Source: Nanobdellota archaeon (GTDB lineage: Archaea > Nanobdellota > Nanobdellia > Pacearchaeales > GW2011-AR1). Taken from it: 40,286 nt of DNA. The notes under the pieces were generated by a model. That model was not told the DNA's origin and made no database searches. It saw only the letters and a program-made list of their open reading frames with translations. Positions within the stretch are counted from its first letter, which is position 1. Every line of letters begins with the position of its first letter. The stretch spans positions 1 to 40,286 of the forward strand of contig JAUSIC010000023.1 of NCBI GenBank assembly GCA_030648285.1, in the 5' to 3' direction. Below are positions 22,661 to 30,868 of the stretch, in pieces. The translations under genes were made by a program, and so were the position numbers.

Positions 22661-24361
22661 TTATACAGAATTATAAGATGAAAGACTGCTATTTTGTATT
22701 TTTTTATAAATATAATAGCTCCCGATTTGTTTTTCCAATTCAAAATATTTTATGTTTTCTCCAAACTTGGATATGTCTCTGTTCCATATAATTAAATATT
22801 TAATATCTTCATTTTCAGCATATTCTTTTTTGAATAACTCTGGATTGTCTCTATAGTGAGTGAAGACAATCTCGTGATATTCTGAAAGATTAAGGTAATA
22901 ACCGATGTTTATGTGTGTTATGACTTGCCATGCAGAAATATTATTTTCTTTTAAGTATTCTAAAACCTCTTTCTTTCCAGTATCACCATATTTGAAATGA
23001 GTAGAATAATCTGCAGTCATGTGAACAACATCTATGTAAAAGTAAGCGAACATTGTTAACAGCAGTAATGAAACTAGCAATGCCGCCCTTAATTTTTTAA
23101 GCTTAACGAATAAAAATGAAAATGTAAAAACAAAGGGGATTAAGAAATATAAAGAAAAATTAATCATTACTGGATTTATTACTTCAGAGATATTGACATT
23201 GGTTCTTGTTTCATCAAATTCGGGAATTAAGGGATTCTTGACAAAAAGAATAAAGAATGTAGATAAAATTAATATTAATACCAGAAATGTTTTTATTAAT
23301 TTTTTAGATTTTAAATATTCAAAAATGTTGCTTTTGGAAAGCATAGAAATAATAAAAATAGATATTGCTGGCATTGCTATATCTTGATATTTTATGAATC
23401 CATATGAGCTATCTCCCACATAAAAATATATCAGAAGGACTACCAGAGCAAAAAGGTTCATCAAGAGGATATTCTTATTTTCTTCATTTTTTAAGAAATC
23501 TTTGTTTTTGATAGCTTTTCTATAAAATAATACTGTTAATATTAAAAAGAGCAAAATAAAAAATGGAACAGCAAAATAAACAAACAATTTTTGAGTCCAT
23601 AAACTTGTAAGAATGTTTACTAAATTAAAATTTTTTTGTGCAGCCCCAAAATTAAATTTAAAGAACATTAAAAAATCAAACTTTGCAAAAAGGGTGTATA
23701 TGAACCAAGTAATTCCTGTAATGATACCTGCTCCTAAGAACAGGAGAAAGATAGAAGGAATTTTTTTATAATTTTTGGTTATCAAGTAAAAGAGAAACAA
23801 GCTTGCAAATAGGACAATTGGCCCAATTTCTTTCGAAAAAAAGATAAACAGTAATGCAGGGAATAAAAAGAAATAATTCTTTTTTTTAACAAAGAGGTAG
23901 AGAAAGAGAGTTAAACCAAAATTTACCAATGAACCATCTGGTTCAACAATTATTGAATTTATCAAAGTTAATGGATTAAAAATGTATAAACAGACCGCAG
24001 CCAATGCCCAATAATCCTTATGGTGATTCTCTTTAAGAATTTCTTTGGTTATAAGATATATTAAAATCACAGTAAGAACATTAAACATCATCATGAAAGA
24101 TTTTATCAGATAAATATTGTCTCCAAAAACAGAGATAATTCCTGCTAGTATGTATCTATAAAGAGGGATATGATGTTCGCATTTGTAATCAGGCATTTCT
24201 GCTCCATAAGGAGTTATAGGAAAACCATTCTGTGTTATTGCTTTCGCGCAAGTAACATCTAAAACCTCATCTCCCACATAATATTGATACATTGACATTG
24301 CTGCAATAAAAATGTAGATTGCAATAATCAAGACAAGAATCAAATTTGCTTTAATCTTCAT
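22661..24361 (-). CDS. GT-C type membrane glycosyltransferase (PMT_2/ArnT-like)
   Basis: Protein of 566 residues with about 11-12 TM helices. The first outer loop has the catalytic Asp-Glu (YVGDEVLDVTCAKAITQNG, near residue 30) and HHIPLYRYILAGIISVFGDN, typical of GT-C enzymes that use a polyprenyl-phosphate sugar donor. The C-terminal ~100 residues form a soluble outer domain (ALEYLKENNISAWQVITHIN-like part). It would attach a sugar outside the membrane. TTATAAAA at about 24383-24391 gives a leaderless ATG. Confidence 0.85.
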   Translation of the reverse strand: MKIKANLILVLIIAIYIFIAAMSMYQYYVGDEVLDVTCAKAITQNGFPITPYGAEMPDYKCEHHIPLYRYILAGIISVFGDNIYLIKSFMMMFNVLTVILIYLITKEILKENHHKDYWALAAVCLYIFNPLTLINSIIVEPDGSLVNFGLTLFLYLFVKKKNYFFLFPALLFIFFSKEIGPIVLFASLFLFYLITKNYKKIPSIFLLFLGAGIITGITWFIYTLFAKFDFLMFFKFNFGAAQKNFNLVNILTSLWTQKLFVYFAVPFFILLFLILTVLFYRKAIKNKDFLKNEENKNILLMNLFALVVLLIYFYVGDSSYGFIKYQDIAMPAISIFIISMLSKSNIFEYLKSKKLIKTFLVLILILSTFFILFVKNPLIPEFDETRTNVNISEVINPVMINFSLYFLIPFVFTFSFLFVKLKKLRAALLVSLLLLTMFAYFYIDVVHMTADYSTHFKYGDTGKKEVLEYLKENNISAWQVITHINIGYYLNLSEYHEIVFTHYRDNPELFKKEYAENEDIKYLIIWNRDISKFGENIKYFELEKQIGSYYIYKKIQNSSLSSYNSV

Positions 24362-24427
24362 TTTTAGTTCAAAATATTATTTTTTATAAGTATTTCGCTG
24401 TTTTATATATAGTGTCCAATAATAATG

Positions 24428-24435
24428 TTTAAAAG
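24428..24435 (+). promoter_or_regulatory. TATA box of the leaderless GTG-start fusion gene
   Basis: TTTAAAAG is centred about 26 bases before GTG 24457. The GGGG directly before the GTG is too close to act as an SD sequence, so the mRNA most likely starts with the GTG codon. Confidence 0.5.
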
Positions 24436-24456
24436 TTAAAAACATTCTTCTAAGGG

Positions 24457-26163
24457 GTGGCAGAAAAAGGAATTATCTTCGGAAAAGGGTTTCTTGGAAA
24501 GAGACTTGCAGATGAATTGCATTATCGTATAACTTCTTTAAATCCATTAGACCTGAATGCACTAAGGGATTTTTTAGATTTTGAAAAACCAACAGTAGTT
24601 ATCAACGCAATTGGAAAAGCAGGAAGACCCAACATAGATTGGTGTGAATCACATAAAGAAGAAACTACTCTCTCAAATGTTTCTGCAGCTATAAATCTTG
24701 GAATAGAATGCACAAAGAGAGGAATTTATTTTGTTCACTTGGGAAGTGGATGTTTGTATGCTGGAGACAACAACGGAAAGGGATATACTGAAGAAGATGA
24801 TCCTAATTGTTTAGGTAATCAATTCTATCAAAGAACAAAATATGTTGCAGAGCAAATACTAAGGGAATTTCCTTGTTTGATATTAAGAATAAGGTTTCCA
24901 ATAGATGATCGCCCTCATGAAAGGAATATAATAGACAAGCTTTTAGCTTATCCTGCTGTTATTGATATTCCAAATTCAATGGGAACAGTTCCCCATATGA
25001 TAGAAGCGATAGAAAAATTAATACAGAAAAGAGCTAAAGGAATTTATCATTTGGTTAATCCCGGAATGATTTCTCCTCTAGAGATTCTTAAAATGTACCA
25101 AAGTATAGTAAATCCTTCTTTCGTTCCAAAAGAAATGACTTTGACAGAATTAGATCGTGTCACAATAGGAAAGAGAACAAATTGCATGCTGAATACAGAC
25201 AAACTAAATTTTTTAGGTATTCACCTTCCAGAGATTCACGAGGCAGTTAAAGAATGTTTATTGAGATACAAAGAGAGTCTAAGGGAAAAAAAAGTAAAAG
25301 GAATAATCCTTGCAGGTGGAAAAGCAACAAGATTATATCCTGCAACTCAAGCAGTTAGCAAGCAGTTAATTCCTGTTTATGACAAGCCCATGATTTATTA
25401 CCCTCTTTCAATTCTGATGCTCTCTGGAATAAGGGATATCTTGATTATTTCAACACCACAGGATTTGGAAAAATTTAAGAAACTTTTAGGAGATGGTTCA
25501 AGAATAGGTGTTAAATTTTCTTATGCAGAACAAGATTATCCAAGAGGGCTTCCAGATGCATTCAGAATAGGAAAAGATTTTATTGGAGAGGATAATGTCT
25601 GCCTTGTTCTTGGAGATAATATTTTTTATGGACAGGGTATTGAAGAAATACTAATTGAAGTGACAAAAAAACAAAGAGGGGCAACAATTTTTGGACATGA
25701 AGTAACTGACCCGCAAAGATATGGTGTTGTTGAATTTGATAAGAATGGAAAGGTTTTATCAATAGAAGAAAAACCACAAAATCCAAAATCAAGATACGCG
25801 GTTATTGGATTATATTTTTTTGACAACAGAGTTATCAAGATGGCAGAAAACTTGCAACCTTCTAATAGAGGAGAAACTGAAATTACTGATTTGTTTAAAG
25901 CTTATTTAGAAACAGGAGAATTAGAAGTTAAAACTTTAGGAAGAGGTTTTTCCTGGTTTGATACAGGAACTTTTGATTCAATGTCAGAGGCGAGTGAATT
26001 TGTTAAATTAATACAAAAAAGACAAGGGCAACCCATTGCCTGCATTGAAGAAATCGCTTATAAAAAAAGTTTTATTGGAAAAGAACAACTCAAGGAGATA
26101 GTTAGTTCTTTGGGAAAATCAGGATACGGAGAACATTTGTCCCGCTTGTTAGAAGAATCTTAA
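24457..26163 (+). CDS. Fusion: NRS/ER-like dTDP-4-keto-6-deoxyglucose epimerase/reductase + glucose-1-phosphate thymidylyltransferase
   Basis: 568 residues in two enzymes. Residues 1-275 form an SDR like the plant NRS/ER and RHM C-terminal domain, with GIIFGKGFLGKRLADELHYR, SGCLYAGD, TEEDDPN, Tyr124/Lys128 (FYQRTKYVAE), RIRFPID, IPNSM and NPGMISPLEILKMYQ. Residues 280-568 are RmlA, with the UTP/dTTP site GIILAGGKATRLYPATQAVS, LGDNIFYGQG, IEEKPQNPKS and FSWFDTGTFDSM. One chain would thus cover the first and last steps of dTDP-rhamnose synthesis, with RmlB between. It starts with GTG and is probably leaderless. Confidence 0.9.
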   Translation: MAEKGIIFGKGFLGKRLADELHYRITSLNPLDLNALRDFLDFEKPTVVINAIGKAGRPNIDWCESHKEETTLSNVSAAINLGIECTKRGIYFVHLGSGCLYAGDNNGKGYTEEDDPNCLGNQFYQRTKYVAEQILREFPCLILRIRFPIDDRPHERNIIDKLLAYPAVIDIPNSMGTVPHMIEAIEKLIQKRAKGIYHLVNPGMISPLEILKMYQSIVNPSFVPKEMTLTELDRVTIGKRTNCMLNTDKLNFLGIHLPEIHEAVKECLLRYKESLREKKVKGIILAGGKATRLYPATQAVSKQLIPVYDKPMIYYPLSILMLSGIRDILIISTPQDLEKFKKLLGDGSRIGVKFSYAEQDYPRGLPDAFRIGKDFIGEDNVCLVLGDNIFYGQGIEEILIEVTKKQRGATIFGHEVTDPQRYGVVEFDKNGKVLSIEEKPQNPKSRYAVIGLYFFDNRVIKMAENLQPSNRGETEITDLFKAYLETGELEVKTLGRGFSWFDTGTFDSMSEASEFVKLIQKRQGQPIACIEEIAYKKSFIGKEQLKEIVSSLGKSGYGEHLSRLLEES

Positions 26164-26198
26164 GGAATATTTAAAAATCTTTATCTTCTTTTTTATAA

Positions 26199-26588
26199 AT
26201 GAATGAAAAACTTAGGTTGTTTCTTGGTTATGTTCTTTTCGGAGGAATTGCCGCATTAGTAGATTTGGGAGGATTGTATATCCTGACTGAATTTGCAGGC
26301 ATTAATTACCTAATCTCTGCAGTCTTTTCTTATATCGGGGGGATGATAACGAATTATTCTTTGAACAAGGTATTTAATTTTAAAAATAAGAGCAAAAAAA
26401 TTGCAAAGCAATTCGGGTTATTTACTCTCGTGGCTTTGATTGGATTAGGATTAAATCAACTTATTCTTTGGATCTTGGTTGAACTTGCAGGAATTTGGTA
26501 TATATGGGCAAAGATAATCAGCATCTCTTTGATTATGGTTTGGAATTTTTTTGGGCATAAAAAATTAACCTTCGGCTTGATTAAATAA
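26199..26588 (+). CDS. GtrA family membrane protein
   Basis: 129 residues with four TM helices: LFLGYVLFGGIAALVDLGGL (about 5-24), ISAVFSYIGGMITNYSLNKV (about 38-57), FTLVALIGLGLNQLILWILV and a last helix ending VWNFFGHKKLTF, the usual GtrA end. GtrA proteins help flip polyprenyl-phosphate sugars. It would supply donors for the GT-C enzyme nearby. TTTAAAAAT at about 26168-26176 makes it leaderless. Confidence 0.9.
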   Translation: MNEKLRLFLGYVLFGGIAALVDLGGLYILTEFAGINYLISAVFSYIGGMITNYSLNKVFNFKNKSKKIAKQFGLFTLVALIGLGLNQLILWILVELAGIWYIWAKIISISLIMVWNFFGHKKLTFGLIK

Positions 26589-26630
26589 AATCTCATAAAA
26601 CTTTAAAAATAACTCAAATTTACGAGTTAA

Positions 26631-28055
26631 ATGAAGGAAAAACCTAATATAATTTTTATAACCCTTGATGGTCTTCGGCCTAAAAACCTTAGTTGCTATG
26701 GATATTCAAGAAATACTTCTCCAAATATAGATTCTTTGGCTAAACAAGGAGTTCTTTTTGAAAACTTTTTTTCATCACATAATGTTACCATGAAATCTAT
26801 CTTGTCGATTCTTGGAGGAAGGCATGTTTTAGGACAGGATTTAGGTTCACATTATACTAAAGAAGAAATAAAAACTTTCTTTGAGACAGGAGGAATCTTA
26901 TTTCCAGAAGTGCTAAAGAAAAATGGGTATAAGACTTATTGTCTGAAAAAATTATATGGTTATCAAAAAACTGGTTTCGATTATTATTTTAAACAGGATG
27001 CTCAAGAAAAATCAAAGAAATGGAATTTAATAAGATTTCTGAAAAAAATCCCCTTATTGTATACATTACCCAAGTTTTTTCTCCACAATTTCTATTTTAT
27101 TCCAAAAAAGATAGAAAATAAAATGAGATTTAATAATAGTGGGGAAATAGCAACTAAAAAAGCAATAGAAATAATAAGACAGAACAAAAAAAATAATTTC
27201 TTTATGTGGGTAGAATATTCTGATACCCATGTACCATATGTATCTTCTTATAAATTTAGTGAAAAATTTAAATCTAATAAAAAGAGCCCAAATTTTTTTG
27301 ATATACTAAAGAATAAAAAAGGGTATAACAAAACAGATATAAGTTTCTTGAAGGGCTGTTGGAAATCTAAAGATACTGTTGAGGATATAATTGCCAAGTA
27401 TGATAATGCCTTGTCTTACGATGATTTTCTTGTTGGAAAAATAATTGATACACTTCAAGAAGAAAATTTATTGAAGAATACAATTATTTTTTTGTTCGCA
27501 GATCATGGAGAAAGCTTAGGAGAACATGGATTGTATTTTACTCATGAAGGACTGTATGATGTTACATTCAACATCCCTCTTATAATTTCAGGCAATTTAA
27601 TACCAAGAAATAAAAGAGTTAAAACTCTGACCCAATTGGAAGATATAGTTCCAACTGTTCTCGATTTAGCAGGAATAAATCATGACCCTTCTTCTTTTGA
27701 TGGAGAAACTCTTTCACCACTATTAGTTGGAAAAGAGAAGAAGATGAGAGAATCCATCTTTATTGAAGAATCTAGCTGCGGATTAAAAAGAAGAGGAATA
27801 AGAACAGAAAAATACAAATATGTTGAATCTTCAGAAAAAGAATTCTCTGTTTGCACAATGTGCGGCACTTGTCACGGGGATATAATCGATTTATTTAATT
27901 TAAAAAAAGATAAAGAAGAAACAATCAGCTTAGCTAAAAAAGATAAAGAGCTCCTTATAAAAATGAAAATAGAACTAGAAAGAAAGATAAAGGATATGAA
28001 AACAATGAATGAGAAAAGAAAAATAAAAAGTTTTATAAGTAAAATAGGTAAGTAG
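26631..28055 (+). CDS. Sulfatase-fold protein 2 with Thr at the nucleophile position
   Basis: 474-residue alkaline phosphatase-superfamily protein, paralogous to the one at 19027-20202. Asp13 (FITLDGLRPKNLSCYGYSRN) and the Asp-His of FLFADHGESLGEHGLYFTHE are metal ligands. The signature segment is NVTMKSILSILGGRH, with Thr53 aligned to the formylglycine Cys of sulfatases. A CTMCGTCHG cluster precedes DLFNLKKDKEE, as in the paralog. There is no signal peptide. It is leaderless from TTTAAAAAT at about 26601 and is followed by FkbM and an RHH-like gene. Confidence 0.82.
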   Translation: MKEKPNIIFITLDGLRPKNLSCYGYSRNTSPNIDSLAKQGVLFENFFSSHNVTMKSILSILGGRHVLGQDLGSHYTKEEIKTFFETGGILFPEVLKKNGYKTYCLKKLYGYQKTGFDYYFKQDAQEKSKKWNLIRFLKKIPLLYTLPKFFLHNFYFIPKKIENKMRFNNSGEIATKKAIEIIRQNKKNNFFMWVEYSDTHVPYVSSYKFSEKFKSNKKSPNFFDILKNKKGYNKTDISFLKGCWKSKDTVEDIIAKYDNALSYDDFLVGKIIDTLQEENLLKNTIIFLFADHGESLGEHGLYFTHEGLYDVTFNIPLIISGNLIPRNKRVKTLTQLEDIVPTVLDLAGINHDPSSFDGETLSPLLVGKEKKMRESIFIEESSCGLKRRGIRTEKYKYVESSEKEFSVCTMCGTCHGDIIDLFNLKKDKEETISLAKKDKELLIKMKIELERKIKDMKTMNEKRKIKSFISKIGK

Positions 28056-28061
28056 AATAAG

Positions 28062-28787
28062 ATGATAGATAAATTAAGGCAAAAGTGGATTCAGTATAAT
28101 GATTTTACATTAAGAGAAATTATTAAGCTTTTAAATGCAAAAATATCTGGACGTATTTTGTTGCACTGTGCATACTGTATGATTGCTCAGAGAATAATAA
28201 GAGAACCAATAAAAACAGTAATTGACATCGGAGCATATGATGGAGAATATTCAAAATGTGCCAAATATGTTCTTCCTTCAGCAAAAATATATGCATTTGA
28301 ACCAACAGAAATCTGCAAGAAAATTAGTGGAAGAGACATAACTGCTTTTAATTTTGGATTATGGGATAAAACAGGCAAAGGAGTTTTTTATCAAACATTT
28401 GATTTGAATACAGGAATTCCTTGTTGTGATAGTTCTTTCTTTAAGACAAAGGATACGAAAAATAATGAAGGTTTTAAAAAAGTCATTATTGAAAGAAAAA
28501 GATTTGATGGATTGGATATTAAAATTGAAAGACCTTGTTTTGTAAAAGTAGATGCAGAAGGCGCAGAATATGAAGTCTTGAAAGGTTTTGGAAATAAATT
28601 AAAAGAAGTTGATGTGATACAGTTAGAATACCTCTTTGAAGAGAATTACAGCAGGCAAAACTTTATTAAAATAATTCAATTATTAAACAAGTACAACTTT
28701 CATGGTTTTTTCCAACCAATAACAACATGGCCAAAAGGAAAATTACCTCAGTCCAATGATTGGATATTTTTTAAATACGAAAAATGA
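28062..28787 (+). CDS. FkbM family methyltransferase
   Basis: SAM-dependent methyltransferase of 241 residues. The SAM loop is TVIDIGAYDGEYSKCAKYVL (about 52-71), with a following acidic strand AKIYAFEPTEI. The FkbM-specific CFVKVDAEGAEYEVLKGF (about 165-182) holds the conserved D-x-E-G-x-E. FkbM enzymes O-methylate sugars and polyketides, so sugar methylation is the likely role. TTTATAAG at about 28032 gives a leaderless start inside the end of the preceding gene. The RHH-like gene overlaps its stop (ATGA). Confidence 0.9.
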   Translation: MIDKLRQKWIQYNDFTLREIIKLLNAKISGRILLHCAYCMIAQRIIREPIKTVIDIGAYDGEYSKCAKYVLPSAKIYAFEPTEICKKISGRDITAFNFGLWDKTGKGVFYQTFDLNTGIPCCDSSFFKTKDTKNNEGFKKVIIERKRFDGLDIKIERPCFVKVDAEGAEYEVLKGFGNKLKEVDVIQLEYLFEENYSRQNFIKIIQLLNKYNFHGFFQPITTWPKGKLPQSNDWIFFKYEK

Positions 28788-28993
28788 CAAGTAAAATAAC
28801 TATCTCCCTACCAGATAATCTAAGGGAAAAATTAGAAGAAAAAATAAAAGAGACAGATTTTAAGTCCATAGAAGATTATATTTTATATGTGTTAAAACAA
28901 ATGGTTTCTGTTGATTCTAAGGAAAAAGTAACTTATTCTGATGAAGATGAAGCTGCTCTCAAAAAAAAGCTTAAAGAAATGGGCTATCTTTAA
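28784..28993 (+). CDS. Small ribbon-helix-helix-like protein 2 with an MGYL tail
   Basis: 69 residues. The ribbon SKITISLPDNLREKLEEKIK and helix KSIEDYILYVLKQMVSV resemble CopG/Arc folds. The tail DEAALKKKLKEMGYL parallels the RHH-like protein at 18764-18991. Its ATG overlaps the FkbM stop by four bases (ATGA), so it is coupled to the sulfatase-fold 2/FkbM operon. It runs 23 bases into the 3' end of the opposite-strand aminotransferase gene. Confidence 0.82.
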   Translation: MTSKITISLPDNLREKLEEKIKETDFKSIEDYILYVLKQMVSVDSKEKVTYSDEDEAALKKKLKEMGYL

Positions 28994-30101
28994 TAATCTC
29001 TTTTAATACACTGCAGATGTATTCAATTTCATTGTCGTTTAAGTCGCTTGAACTTGGAAGATAAAATCCCCTTTCTCCAAGCATGTCTGCCACAGGAAAA
29101 TTTCCAGAACAATCAGGAGCATTTTCAACAGTCTTGTTATAATAAGCCGGCTGTTTGTGCATTGGAATAAAAAATCCTCTTGTTTCAATCCCCCTCTCTT
29201 TTAGTCTGTCCATAACTTGTTCTTTTGTGAGTTTTATTGAATTATCCAGGACAATTCCATACATCCAGTAAACATTTTTTGCATAAGGTTTTTCAACAGG
29301 CAAGATTAACCCAGGAGTATTTTTCAGTAACTTATTATATCTCAGCCCAACAGAGCGTCTTGCTTCAATAAGCATTTGTGCATTTTCCATTTGTGCAAAT
29401 CCTATCGCTGCTTGTATATTAGTCAGCCTGTAGTTGTATCCTACTTCACTATGGACAAATCTTGGCAAATCAAACGCATGATTTCTCAATTTTCTCATTT
29501 TTTCTGCAAGTTCTTTATTGTCTGTAACGCACATTCCTCCTTCTCCTGTTGTAATTATTTTGTTTGCATAAAAACTGAAACATCCAATGTCAGATAAGCT
29601 TCCTGCCTTTTTTCCTATGTATTCTGCACCTGTTGCTTCTGCCGCGTCCTCAATAATGAATAAATTGTGTTTCTTTGCAATTTGATATATCATAGACATA
29701 TCACAAGGATGTCCATAAATATGAACAGGCATTATGGCTTTTGTTTTTGAAGTTATTTTTTCTTCTATTTTTGTAGTGTCAATATTCCATGTATCTATTT
29801 CAGAATCAACAAGAACAGGAGTGGCTCCCGTGAATATAATAGCATTTACTGATGCAGCCATGGTAAATGTTGGAACTATCACTTCATCCCCTTTTTTTAA
29901 TCCTAAAGAAACACAGGCTAAATGAAGTGCAGCCAACCCGCTTGTGCATGAAACAGCATATTTTGTTCCACAATATTTTGCAAATTCTTCCTCGAATTTA
30001 TCGAGATATTCTCCTTTGCTGCTTATCCAATTAGTTCTTATTGCATCAAGAACATATTTTTCTTCATTTCCAGGAAGCCAGGGTTTACAAACAGGAATCA
30101 T
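28971..30101 (-). CDS. DegT/DnrJ/EryC1/StrS aminotransferase, GDP-perosamine synthase-like
   Basis: PLP enzyme of 376 residues. The PLP Lys181 is in SFYANKIITTGEGGM, with Asp152 of IIEDAAEATGA facing the pyridine and TSGLAALHLA binding phosphate. The pattern MIPVCKPWLPGNEEKYVLDA, NWISSKG and IMPVHIYGHPCDM is very close to GDP-perosamine synthases (Per/RfbE), which aminate GDP-4-keto-6-deoxymannose. The Gmd gene at 32466 supplies that substrate. Exact sugar specificity cannot be proved from sequence. The promoter CTTAAAAG is at about 30128-30136. Confidence 0.88.
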   Translation of the reverse strand: MIPVCKPWLPGNEEKYVLDAIRTNWISSKGEYLDKFEEEFAKYCGTKYAVSCTSGLAALHLACVSLGLKKGDEVIVPTFTMAASVNAIIFTGATPVLVDSEIDTWNIDTTKIEEKITSKTKAIMPVHIYGHPCDMSMIYQIAKKHNLFIIEDAAEATGAEYIGKKAGSLSDIGCFSFYANKIITTGEGGMCVTDNKELAEKMRKLRNHAFDLPRFVHSEVGYNYRLTNIQAAIGFAQMENAQMLIEARRSVGLRYNKLLKNTPGLILPVEKPYAKNVYWMYGIVLDNSIKLTKEQVMDRLKERGIETRGFFIPMHKQPAYYNKTVENAPDCSGNFPVADMLGERGFYLPSSSDLNDNEIEYICSVLKEIIKDSPFL

Positions 30102-30190
30102 TTTATAATTTTAATTTAGGTATATCTTTTAAGCTTTTGTATGTTATATTTTATAATAATCTTTTTAAGCATATAAAATTCTGTTTTATT

Positions 30191-30868
30191 ATGGAAGAAA
30201 AAGATGTTTTATTTGTAGAAAATTTAGTAAAACCAGAATATGAGAAAATAAGAGACTGGTCTCATGGTTGGTTACATATTTTAGGAGTTAAAGAGTCTTC
30301 TATTAAATTAGCTACAGCAGAAAATTATGACACTAATGTGTCTGCAGTTCTTGCTTATTGCCATGATCTGGGAAGAGTTTTAGAAGAGCAAGATAGTTCT
30401 CTTGGTTCTCATTCTGTTTTATCAATAGAGCCTTCTGTACGAATTCTACAACAAATTGGAGTAAAGGGTAAACTTTTTGGTTCTATAATTGAAGCAATTG
30501 CAGTGCATTCTTATAAAGATTATCAAGGAAAAGATTTAGCAGCTAAAGTTTTAAGAGATGCTGATAAATCAGAGGCTCTTGGACCCAAAGGAGTACTGCG
30601 TGCCGCAAGATATATCTTGAGAAGAGATTTTGTAGATACAGATTTAATTTTTAGAAATTATCATAATCAAGAATTGATGGATTTATTTGCTAAAGAAACC
30701 TTAGAGAGAATAAAAAAAGATCCAGAAGCCCTTAGCAGATATTTAAAAGATTTTAGTTTCACTTTAGAATGGATTAATGAAAAAATGTTCGATACAAACT
30801 CAGCATACAGATTGTTTGAAGAAGAAATGAAATATATCAAAAAATCACATGAGTTTTTATTGTCCTAA
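30191..30868 (+). CDS. HD domain phosphohydrolase
   Basis: 225 residues from ATG 30191 (MEEKDVLFVENLVKPEYEKI); the frame is open further upstream but TTTTTAAG about 26 bases before this ATG supports the start. HD metal ligands are His29 (HGWLHILG), His58-Asp59 (LAYCHDLGR), His106 (IAVHSYKD) and Asp123/Asp125 (RDADKSEA). It would hydrolyse a phosphomonoester or nucleotide. It is convergent with the C-methyltransferase gene, overlapping by 4 bases. Its link to the sugar island is unclear. Confidence 0.85.
   Translation: MEEKDVLFVENLVKPEYEKIRDWSHGWLHILGVKESSIKLATAENYDTNVSAVLAYCHDLGRVLEEQDSSLGSHSVLSIEPSVRILQQIGVKGKLFGSIIEAIAVHSYKDYQGKDLAAKVLRDADKSEALGPKGVLRAARYILRRDFVDTDLIFRNYHNQELMDLFAKETLERIKKDPEALSRYLKDFSFTLEWINEKMFDTNSAYRLFEEEMKYIKKSHEFLLS

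Noticed and set aside
22621-22743. A longer N-terminus for the FAD oxidoreductase
   Set aside because: The FAD-binding beta-alpha-beta motif normally lies at the very N-terminus and begins at ATG 22620; the upstream part overlaps the GT-C gene end and a TATA-like element.
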